Source of the DNA: Mycoplasmataceae bacterium
Lineage (GTDB): Bacteria; Bacillota_I; Bacilli_A; Mycoplasmatales; Mycoplasmoidaceae
Direction: 5' to 3'
Assembly: GCA_031261065.1 (NCBI GenBank)
Contig: JAISKD010000010.1
Span: 1-37,898 of the forward strand
Length of the DNA stretch: 37,898 nt
The position numbers and the translations under genes are program-made. The notes under the pieces were generated by a model. That model made no database searches, was not told where the DNA came from, and was given only the letters and a program-made list of their open reading frames with translations. Shown piece by piece: positions 1 through 7,650 of this stretch. Numbering within the stretch: position 1 is the first letter of the stretch; every line of letters starts with the position of its first letter.

Positions 1-6
1 TTTCAT
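1..6 (-). CDS. Predicted 5' end of a leftward gene (only ATG and one codon visible)
   Basis: Only two codons (ATG AAA on the minus strand) lie inside the window. The start is inferred from a TATAAT box at 14-19 on the minus strand followed by 7 bases and then ATG at 6-4, the spacing seen before most genes here. The product cannot be known from this window. Low confidence because it rests on promoter geometry alone. Confidence 0.3.
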
Positions 7-13
7 CACATTT

Positions 14-19
14 ATTATA
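14..19 (-). promoter_or_regulatory. -10 box of a leftward gene
   Basis: TATAAT on the minus strand, 7 bases before a minus-strand ATG at 6-4. A perfect dyad at 19-40 abuts it on the upstream side, where a repressor or activator would sit. I see no convincing -35 hexamer. Confidence 0.45.
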
Positions 20-40
20 AGACCGTTTAATTCCGGTCTT
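19..40. promoter_or_regulatory. Perfect 7-bp dyad next to the leftward -10 box
   Basis: AAGACCG (19-25) and CGGTCTT (34-40) are perfect inverted arms around an 8-base spacer. No good T-run follows on either strand, which argues against an intrinsic terminator. Its place directly upstream of a -10 box fits an operator. The GC-rich arms stand out in very AT-rich DNA. A bidirectional terminator remains possible. Confidence 0.5.
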
Positions 41-111
41 TCTTCACATCTAATAATTTGGCATCAAACTATTCTAATCATATACAAATATTATTTAAAT
101 AAATAAAAAAT

Positions 112-155
112 ATTTGTCCCAGATTTGTCTCTTGTTTGTCTACTATTTGTTTGAT
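112..155 (+). repeat. Four 11-bp direct repeats, consensus ATTTGTC-N4
   Basis: TTTGTC or TTTGTT begins at 113, 124, 135 and 146, exactly 11 bp apart. Three of the four have A before TTTGT and the third has G. The array points toward the cyclase-like gene. A shorter array with the same unit, period and orientation to its gene lies upstream of recA (5046-5073, minus strand). Spacing of about one helical turn places all copies on one face of the DNA, as expected for cooperative binding of a regulator. Confidence 0.7.
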
Positions 156-191
156 ATTAGAAATATTACAAAAAATAAGTAATTAAGTTTA

Positions 192-259
192 AAATAATCA
201 CCAAAACAAGACAATTTTATCTATCTCAAAATGATTATTTATTTTAAATAAAATGTCTT
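192..259. repeat. Interleaved inverted repeats upstream of the cyclase-like gene
   Basis: AAATAATCA (192-200) is complementary to TGATTATTT (232-240). AAGACAATTTTAT (208-220) is complementary, with one bulged base, to ATAAAATGTCTT (248-259). The order A-B-A'-B' would form a pseudoknot or two mutually exclusive helices if transcribed. The predicted start of transcription is near 319, so as RNA this needs an upstream promoter. The rest of 41-312 is AT-rich with no supported gene. Confidence 0.35.
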
Positions 260-306
260 TTATTTTATATATGAGTTAATATGTATATTAATAAACACAA
301 AACCTT

Positions 307-312
307 TATAAT
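307..312 (+). promoter_or_regulatory. -10 box of the cyclase-like gene
   Basis: TATAAT directly abuts ATG 313 and lies 6 bases before ATG 319. With usual initiation 6-7 bases downstream, the transcript would start at ATG 319, so ATG 313 would be absent from the message. No -35 match is visible. Confidence 0.6.
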
Positions 313-318
313 ATGACT

Positions 319-1143
319 ATGGAAACGAAAAGATTAGCAAAAGATTACAATGGTTTTTACTTATTTTTATCTCTTGATTTAGTAAACTCAACACTATATA
401 AAACAAAGGACCCGGACTGGTCAGAACTTTTCATCAAGATCTATGGAGATACTGTTGAAATAGTTAAACAACTAATACCAACTATCACATTATGAAAAAC
501 TCTTGGAGATGAGCTTTTGTTTTATATTAAAATAGATTCACAAAAACAATTAGTTGATGTATTCAACAAAATATATTTAATTGCCCAAAAAGGAAATAAA
601 TATCTTACTAAACTTTCACCACCAAACATCAAAACTAAATTAGCATACAAAACAACAGTTTGATCTGGCATGGTTAATTCAACCCTTGGTAAAGATAGAA
701 GTAAATGAAAATACTTAAACTTAATACTTCCTGGTCTTGTATCAAAAGATACATTAGATTTTATTGGACCGGATATTGATACTGGTTTTAGAATTGCAAA
801 AGCCGCCTTTAGAAACATAGTTGTTGTTGATGCTAAATTAGCTTCAATCCTAAATAAAATAATGCCTCAATTTAATTCAAAAGCAAGAATTGTTTATTTC
901 GAACAATTTAAGGGTGTTTGAGATAATAGACATTATCCAATTGTTTGATATTCAGATGATTGACAGAAATTACCAAACACATTTAATTATGAAGATAAAT
1001 TTAATTCAAGAATTGTTATGTGAATAGAATCAGAAAACATTAGCAAATTTAGAAACGTTAGTGATCTTGAAAGAATATTTAAAGAACTAGGAAAAGCTAC
1101 AGAAGTTTTAGCAATTCAAAAACAACTTAAAATTACTAAATAA
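319..1143 (+). CDS. Class III nucleotide cyclase-like protein (predicted adenylate cyclase)
   Basis: 274 residues, TGA read as Trp. Three motifs of the class III adenylate/guanylate cyclase catalytic domain occur in order. SLDLVNST holds Asp20, the first metal ligand. WKTLGDELLF holds Lys60 and Asp64, the second metal ligand, 44 residues on. DFIGPDIDTGFRIAK (147-161) matches the family's D/C-x-x-G-x-x-V-N-x-x-x-R region: Asp147 sits where adenylate cyclases carry the adenine-selecting Asp, and Arg158 is the transition-state Arg. The usual Asn is Asp154. No membrane segment or sensory domain is visible; about 110 residues follow the core. Predicted reaction, by family: ATP to cAMP plus pyrophosphate, probably cytosolic. 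The protein could instead be an inactive homologue. ATG 313 is an alternative start; ATG 319 fits the -10 spacing. argG follows after 21 bases with its own -10 box. Confidence 0.65.
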
Positions 1144-1151
1144 TATATTTA

Positions 1152-1157
1152 TATAAT
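1152..1157 (+). promoter_or_regulatory. -10 box of argG
   Basis: TATAAT 7 bases before the argG ATG, with no Shine-Dalgarno between them. The promoter sits in the 21-base gap after the cyclase-like gene, so argG can be transcribed alone. Confidence 0.6.
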
Positions 1158-1164
1158 TATTAAT

Positions 1165-2517
1165 ATGGGAATTATTAAAAAAGATTATAAAAATGTTCAT
1201 CCTGTTGTAGTCCCAACAGTTAATGGCAAAAAACCAAAGTGTGTTCTACTTTACTCTGGTGGACTAGACACATCAACTATCTTAAAATGGTTAATTTTAA
1301 AAGGTTATGAAGTAGTTACAATAACAGCCGATGTTGGGCAACAATATGATGATTTAGATAAGGTTAAAGCAAAGGCACTTAAAACCGGTGCAACACAAGC
1401 ATATGTTGTTGACCTTAAACAAGAATTCGTAGATGATTATGTTTTCCAACTTCTTAAAACTGGTACAAAGTACGAAAACAAATATTTACTTGGTTGTTCT
1501 CCTGCTCGTGCTATTATTTCTAAATACGCAGTTGAAGTTGCAAAAAAAGAGAATTGTAAATATGTTGCTCACGGTTGTACAGCTAAGGGAAATGATACAA
1601 CACGTTTCATGGTTAACTGTAAGTCATTAGACCCAGAGATTCAAATGATCGTTCCATGAGGAGATCATGAATTCGTTTCTTTCTTTGAAGGGCGTATGGA
1701 TTTATTAAAATTTGCTGAAGCTCATGGAATTGAAGTTGATCACACAACTGCTAAATCATATTCAACAGATGATAACTTATCATATTTATCAAGCGAAGCC
1801 GGAATGCTTGAACAAATAGAAAACGAAACACCTGATCACGTATTCAAACTTGTTCCACAACCATACATGAAAAATGTGGCTAACAAGCCTGAATATTTAA
1901 CAATTCAGTTCAAAGCTGGTATTCCAGTTAAAGTTGATTTACTAGGTGAAAAGTTTGGTAAACCAGTTAAAACTATTACTGGCTCATTAGCAATTATGGG
2001 CGCACTAAATACAATTGGCCAAAAACACGCGATTGGAAATACTGATATAGTAGAAACAAGAGTTAACGGACTTAAGAATCACGGTGTTTACCAAAATCCA
2101 GGTGCTGCAATTATTTATGCTGCTCACGATGATATGCAAGATATTTGTTTGGATAAAGAAGTTCTTAAACTTCAATATCATTTAAGTACTGAATTAAGTT
2201 ATATTGTTTATGAAGGATTCTGATATTCAGCTGAGTTCGGTGCCATCCGTGCTTTCTTTGACTACTCTCAATCATTTGTAAACGGAGAAGTTACTGTTAA
2301 ATTGTATAAAGGAAATGTATTCCCAGTCGCTCGTTCATCAGCAACTAACTCTTTATATGACGAACAAATCGTTTCAATGAATGTAATTGGCGGATTCGAT
2401 GTTGCTGATACAGCTGGTTACCAAAAAATTAGATCTATAAGAATAATTAACTGAAACAAAGTTAACAAACATTTACACAACAAGAGTGTAATTAAAAAAA
2501 CTTCTGCTAAAAAATAA
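1165..2517 (+). CDS. argG: Argininosuccinate synthase
   Basis: 450 residues with two in-frame TGA-Trp interruptions of the recognised domain and further ones after it. It joins citrulline and aspartate using ATP (to AMP and PPi) to make argininosuccinate. The N-terminal ATP-pyrophosphatase motif YSGGLDTS is at about residues 30-37. AHGCTAKGNDTTRF, PEIQMIVPW and YSTDDNLSYLSSEAG follow, all characteristic of the family. Length fits the 400-450 residues usual for ArgG. No argH (lyase) or ornithine carbamoyltransferase lies nearby, so the pathway must be completed elsewhere or is partial. Start ATG 1165 follows a TATAAT box by 7 bases. Family assignment is very secure; the metabolic role in this host is inference. 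Confidence 0.96.
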
Positions 2518-2576
2518 GTAATTTTATTTAATAGTTGATAAAATGCACGAGGATATCACACTCAACTTATTCACTA

Positions 2577-2582
2577 TATAAT
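2577..2582 (+). promoter_or_regulatory. -10 box of the BspA-like lipoprotein gene
   Basis: TATAAT 6 bases before GTG 2589. An ATG at 2587 is out of frame, so the spacing supports a leaderless GTG start. The spacer 2518-2576 holds a weak AGTTGA/TCAACT dyad (2533-2538 and 2562-2567) and no clear terminator. Confidence 0.6.
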
Positions 2583-2588
2583 AAATAT

Positions 2589-4004
2589 GTGAAAAGATTT
2601 AAAAAAATAAAATCTCTACTCGGAACAACCATTGCTGCATTAACAGCGGGTGGTGTTGCAATGGTTACTACAAGTTGTGACCCAGTTGATTTATCTGAAT
2701 TAAGTGATGCTGTAAATTTTGACATTGTTGGTTACGAAGGAACTGACGAAATTTCAATGCGATATATCGACGATTCTGTTGTTGGTCAACAGAAGATCAA
2801 GATTGTAGCTTATGTTTCTTCTAAAATAATAGGAGATTTTAAATTTTGAGAGTTAGGCGATCTTGGTGGTGCAGAGTGACAATATATTTTCCACAAAGAA
2901 CCAGATAAGGTTGATAGAGTTGCAAAAACAGTTACAACTTACTTAACTTTTAGCAGCACAGCCGGTGAAAGAAACTTTGGTGGTAAAGATTTTCCAAAGT
3001 TTAACTATGGTGGTTATGCCAAGGGTACTTCGTATTTTGTAGGAAAACAAATATCATTAAAATCTCACTTCGTTGGTTCAGTATTAAGCTTTGATAGTTT
3101 CGAGACAAAGAACGAAGATATCATAGGTATGAAATCAAATTTAGATGATATACAGAAGAAGGCAAGTACTTTACAACTTTACTACGGTTTCAAAGGAATA
3201 GCTGATGATGCATTCAATTCTAACTCAGTAGCAACCGTTTCACTTCCACCATCTGTTAAGCAAATTATTCCTGATAGCGGTTACATGGAATATTCTATGA
3301 CACGTATTGGCGCAAGAGCTTTCAAAGGATGCTCTGCATTAGTTGATGTTGAAATGCCAACAACTGTTAGCCAAATCGGAGACGAAGCTTTCTATGGATG
3401 TGATGGTATTTCTGAAATTAAAATCCCTATCATTCAACACATTGGTGAGAATGCCTTCGGTGGAATAAGTTCTTTATACAACCCTAACAACCCAAATGAT
3501 TTAAGTTCTGTAACATTAGATACCGAAGCCGAGAACACACCAGATTATACTTGATACACTGAAAGTGATGTTACTGGGGATATCGGAAAAGTTTTACATT
3601 ACAGGCCTACAAGTTTGAAAACCGGCGACCCTCTACCAGCATCTACTAAAAATGTGGGAGGATTAGCAATTGGTAAAATTAGGATCGGTGGCGAAAACGG
3701 ATATAATGGTAACGAAACTGCAATCACTTCTCTTGATGACTACAGTTTCGCTGAATGTGCTTCGCTTTACTCAGTTGATTTCCACGAAACAGTTCTCGCT
3801 ATAGGACAACACGCCTTTGAGAATTGTACATTATTAGAAAATGTTACCCTGCGTTCGCCAACATTAGTGCCTTACTCAACAGGTATGTTAGCTAATTGCG
3901 GACAATTATCAACAATTCATGTTCCTGAGGAACTTATTGAAAGTTACCAAGCAGATCCGGAGTGACAAGCTTCTGGATACACTGGTTTTTTCGAAGCTGT
4001 TTAA
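2589..4004 (+). CDS. BspA-like leucine-rich-repeat surface lipoprotein
   Basis: 471 residues from GTG 2589. The N-terminus is a lipoprotein signal peptide: a Lys/Arg-rich start, a hydrophobic core and Cys30 within VTTSC. The second half (from about residue 220) carries LRR_5 / Treponema-BspA-type repeats, recognisable as IGARAFKGCSALVDVEMP, IGDEAFYGCDGISEIKIP, IGENAFGG and IGQHAFENCTLLENVTL. Such proteins are membrane-anchored, face outward and often bind host proteins; that role is inferred from family. The stop codon lies in a TTAA shared with the recA stop on the other strand (4-bp convergent overlap). A longer TTG-start reading from 2535 would put 18 extra residues before the signal peptide and is not favoured. 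Confidence 0.88.
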
Positions 4005-4999
4005 TCTTTCTTATCGGTTGCTGAAAGTTTAGCTTTTATTTTTTCAAATAGCTCTGGGTTGTTTACAAGTATTTCTTTAGTAGCATCTCTACCTTGTCCG
4101 ATTTTTTCTTCGTCTAAATAGAATCATGAACCTCTTTTTTCAATAATGTTCTTTTCTAGAGCGAAATCTATTATTTCACCAGCGTGATCTATACCTTTAT
4201 TAAAATAAATATCAATAAAAGCCTTTTCTAATGGTGGTGCAACTTTGTTCTTGACAATTTTCGCACAAGTTTTTATACCAACTATATCATTACCATTTTT
4301 TAATAGTTCGCTTCTACGTAATTCAATCCTGACTGATGCATAAAAACGTAATGCTCTACCGCCTGTTGTCGTTTCATTATTACCAAACATGACTCCTACT
4401 TTTTCTCTAATTTGGTTAATGAAAATTAAAGTGGTTGGGTCTTTAGCGATCAAAGCTTGAATTATTCTCAATGACTTTGACATCAGTCTTGCGTGAAGAC
4501 CGATTGTCTGGTCTGATATATTACCTTCGAACTCTGTATTAGGAACCATAGCGGCAACAGAATCTACTACGATTAGATCTATCATTCCTGTTTTTATTAA
4601 GGCTTCAATTAGACTAACTGCTTGTTCAGCACTATCTGGTTGAGCAATTAATAATTTGCTCAAGTCAACTCCTATGGCCTTAACAAAGTTTGCATCTAAT
4701 GCATGCTCTAAATCAACATACGCACATTTACCTCCTTGCTTTTGACATTGTGCAACTGCTTGTAACGCAATTGTTGTTTTACCAGATGATTCGTTACCAA
4801 ATATCTCGATAATTCTTCCTTTAGGATAACCTCCTACTCCAAGGGCTTTATCTAGAAAGATACTGCCACTAGGTATTACCTCAATGTTTTCTGCTTCACC
4901 ATTTAGATAAGAAACAGTTCCTTTTCCAAATTGTTTTTCTATTTGACTAATAGCTTCATCAAATATTTGATTTTCGTTTATTTTTATTTTTTTCTCCAT
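4001..4999 (-). CDS. recA: Recombinase RecA
   Basis: 332 residues, minus strand; one TGA-Trp near the C-terminus (FYLDEEKIGQG follows it). RecA forms ATP-dependent filaments on single-stranded DNA for homologous recombination. Walker A GNESSGKT is at residues 68-75. VDLEHALD, LIVVDSVAAMVP (Walker B), FINQIREKVGVMFG with the loop 2 region, and TTGGRALRFYASVRI follow in order. The C-terminus is short and ends SATDKKD. The start follows a TATTAT box by 7 bases. Phased ATTTGT repeats lie about 47-74 bases upstream, between aspS and recA. Mollicutes are not known to carry LexA, so another mode of control would be needed. The stop overlaps that of the BspA-like gene. Confidence 0.98.
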
Positions 5000-5006
5000 A
5001 CACTAA

Positions 5007-5012
5007 ATAATA
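5007..5012 (-). promoter_or_regulatory. -10 box of recA
   Basis: TATTAT on the minus strand, 7 bases before the recA ATG at 4999-4997. No Shine-Dalgarno and no clear -35 element. The phased ATTTGT array lies further upstream. Confidence 0.55.
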
Positions 5013-5045
5013 TCATTGCCAATGTCGCGTTTTCTTATAAATGAA

Positions 5046-5073
5046 ACAAATACGACACAAATAAAAGACAAAT
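5046..5073 (-). repeat. Three 11-bp phased ATTTGT repeats upstream of recA
   Basis: On the minus strand ATTTGT starts at 5073, 5062 and 5051, exactly 11 bp apart, beginning at the last base of the aspS stop codon. The last copy continues as ATTTGTTTCAT, very like ATTTGTTTGAT at the end of the array at 112-155. In both places the array points toward the downstream gene. Confidence 0.65.
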
Positions 5074-6362
5074 TAAGGATTTAGTCTATTTGGACCCCTA
5101 AATACGAACTGTGCTTCTTTAATAGTTAAACCGAATATTAACATAGTTATTCTGTCTAATCCTACACCGAAACCACCATGTGGAGGCATTCCATATTTAA
5201 AGAAGTCTAAATAAAACTGTACATCTTTATCCAATCCTTTTTCTTTCGCTTGGCTTAAAAGGATATCATATCTGTGCTCACGTTTAGCACCAGTAGTAAT
5301 TTCAACTCCACGTCAGATTAAGTCATAACCTTGTGCAACTCCATTAACACGAGTGTGATAGAAAGCACGTTTCTTTGTATCGTAACCTGTGATAAAAATA
5401 AATTCATGTTTAAATTTATCATGTGCAAGTTGTTTACAAAGTTTTTCACCTTCAGTTGGTAAATCACCTTTTTCTTCTTCAGGAACTTTATAACCATAAC
5501 GTTTTTCAAGTTCTGCATAAACTTCATTTAAATCCATTCTTGGAAATGGAAGTGTAGGAACTGGCAATGGAATATTAAATAATCTTTCAATTTCTTTTCC
5601 ATATTTTTTATTAACAACTTTAATTCCCTCAACAAGAAGGTTTTCTTCCATTTTCATAACGTCTTCTACAGTTTCTACACCTGTGAATTCTAAATCAAAT
5701 CCTGTAAACTCAGTGGCATGTTTATTTGTATTTGATTTTTCAGCTCTAAAAACTGGAGCACAACAGAAAACCTTTTCTCATCCGCTGGCTAAAGCCATTT
5801 GTTTATAAAATTGTGGAGATTGTGCTAAGTAAGCTTTACGATCAAAATATTGTAATTCAAATACTTCACTACCAGATTCACTAGCTGTAGCTATTATTTC
5901 AGGAGAGTGAAACTCAATAAAATCCTTTTTCAATAGAAAGTTTCTAAAAGCAGATGTAAGAAGTGTTTGTACTTTGAATACTAAACTATTTTTTTCGCTT
6001 CTTAAATCGATTCATCTATAGTCTAATCTTGTATCAATCAAAGATGTTGAATCGATTGGAAGTGGAGTTGCTGCAATACTTTCAAGAACTAATTCAGATG
6101 GTAATAACTCAATTCCATTAAGTTTAACTTCTGGATTTTTCTTAATTGTTCCTGTTACAGTAATAACTGATTCTGGTGTTATTTTTTCAATAACATCATT
6201 GAATTGTGGCGATTTCTCCTTAACAATAGTAATTTGAATTTTACCAGTGATATCCCTTAAAACTATAAAGGCGATTGATTTTTTGTTTCTGATGCTGTCA
6301 ACAAAACCTTGGAGTTTAATTTTCTTACCAGATTTTGCATTAATTATATTTTGCAGAGCCAT
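5073..6362 (-). CDS. aspS: Archaeal-type (likely non-discriminating) aspartyl-tRNA synthetase
   Basis: 429 residues, minus strand, several TGA-Trp. A class II synthetase with an N-terminal OB-fold anticodon-binding domain (about 1-100). Motif 2 region: VFRAEKSNTNKHATEFTGFD. Motif 3: GFGVGLDRITM near the C-terminus, followed by FRGPNRLNP. GYDLIWRGVEITTGAKREH and FKYGMPPHGG match the short archaeal-type AspRS found in some bacteria. The long bacterial AspRS (about 590 residues with a GAD insertion) is different, and AsnRS ends with a different C-terminal motif. Such enzymes often also charge tRNA-Asn with Asp, which GatCAB then amidates; that is inference. It follows hisS after 18 bases and has its own GATAAT box. 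An AsnRS annotation is the main alternative. Confidence 0.85.
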
Positions 6363-6368
6363 ATTAAT

Positions 6369-6374
6369 ATTATC
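6369..6374 (-). promoter_or_regulatory. -10 box of aspS
   Basis: GATAAT on the minus strand, 6 bases before the aspS ATG, inside the 18-base hisS-aspS gap. It would give a leaderless aspS message in addition to hisS-aspS read-through. Confidence 0.5.
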
Positions 6375-6380
6375 TTTATT

Positions 6381-7628
6381 TTATTTGTTTTTGATAAAAT
6401 CTATCAAATCTGCTATCTTTATTTCTTTTTGTTCTAATGTTGTTTGATTCTTCACCATCACAGTTTTATTTTCTAATTCTTTAGCACCAATGATAACAAC
6501 ATTTTTAGCTTTAATTCTTTCAGCATAACTAAATACTTTTACAAGTTTATCAAGACTAAACTTACATACTGCTGAAACACCATTTTTTCTTAAGTCATTT
6601 AATAATGAAAGTGATAGAATTTTAGCGTCATCTGTCAAAGCTCCAATTACAACATCACATACATCCTCATCAACTAATTGAGTATTTTGTTTTTCAATTA
6701 ATAAACATAGTCTTTGTAAACCAGCGCCAAATCCAATACAACTATAATTTTCTCCACCAAACTCAGACACAAGTTTAGCATATCTTCCACCAGCTAATAC
6801 TGTTGAATCATCAACAATGAATTCAAATACTAAATTTGTGTAGTAATCTAATCCTCTAACTAAGTTAGGGTTCACTTTAAACTTAATGCCCATGTCTTTT
6901 AGACATTTTTCTATAGCACTTTGTGCTTCTTTTTCTTCAGAAGATAAGAACTCAGAAACTTTTGGTGCATTAAGTACAAAGTCTAATTTACCATCAATTT
7001 TATCATCAAGAATTCTTAGAGGATTACTTTCTAATCTTTCTTGTGATAATTCTGAAAGTTGAGATTTAAATGGTTCAAGGTATTTCTTGAGAGCTGATAT
7101 TCATTTTTCTCTACTTTCAAAATTACCGATATTGTTTATTTCCAATGTTCAATTCTTGATTTGAATAGATTCAAGTAATTGAACAGCTAATGACAAGCAA
7201 TCAACATCATCGTAAACTGGAACAGCTCCGATTATTTCGCAACCGAATTGGTTAAACTGACGAAGACGACCACTTTGTGGACGTTCATATCTAAACATAG
7301 GGCCACTGTAACAATATTTAAGAGGAAGTGGTTCTTTATCCAGCAATTTATTTTCAATAACAGCTCTAATTACTGATGCTGTCCCTTCTGGTCTAAGGGC
7401 AATTTCACGATCACCTTTATCTTTGAAATTGTAAAATTCTTTTTTAACAATATCAGATGATTCACCAACGGATCGTGAAAAAACTTCAACCGCTTCGAAC
7501 ATCGGTGTTCTAATCTCACTATATCCACTAAGTGTTGCAACATTTAAGAAAACTGATTCGATTTTTGATAATATTTTTACATATTTTCCAAAAATATCTT
7601 CAGTTCCCCGTTGCTTTATATATTTCAT
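6381..7628 (-). CDS. hisS: Histidyl-tRNA synthetase
   Basis: 415 residues, minus strand, with TGA-Trp codons in the middle. It attaches histidine to tRNA-His using ATP. The class II core includes LRPEGTASVIRA (about 78-90) and motif 2 MFRYERPQSGRLRQFNQFG (111-129). The histidine-binding motif LVRGLDYYT holds Arg258, and motif 3 resembles GFGAGLQRL. A C-terminal anticodon-binding domain covers about 320-415. The hisS-aspS order is common in Firmicutes. The start follows TATAAT by 6 bases. This -10 box overlaps that of the divergent secDF gene in one palindrome. Confidence 0.98.
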
Positions 7629-7634
7629 ACATTT

Positions 7635-7644
7635 ATTATATAAT
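7635..7644. promoter_or_regulatory. Overlapping divergent -10 boxes for hisS (-) and secDF (+)
   Basis: ATTATATAAT is its own reverse complement, in a larger palindrome TTATTATATAATAA. It provides TATAAT for secDF at 7639-7644 (+) and TATAAT for hisS at 7640-7635 (-). Each box is exactly 6 bases from its ATG, so the 22 bases between the two start codons serve both leaderless genes and only one polymerase could sit there at a time. Confidence 0.7.
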
Positions 7645-7650
7645 AATGAT

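Noticed and set aside
112-155. CRISPR array reading of the 11-bp repeats
   Set aside because: Units are far too short, the core is only 6-7 bases with 4-base spacers, and there are no cas genes nearby.
522-818. Minus-strand 98-residue open frame
   Set aside because: Entirely antisense to the cyclase-like gene, with no promoter geometry or recognisable motif.
2535-2588. TTG start extending the BspA-like lipoprotein by 18 residues
   Set aside because: The extension would precede a complete signal peptide and includes the -10 box; GTG 2589 fits the promoter spacing and the signal peptide.
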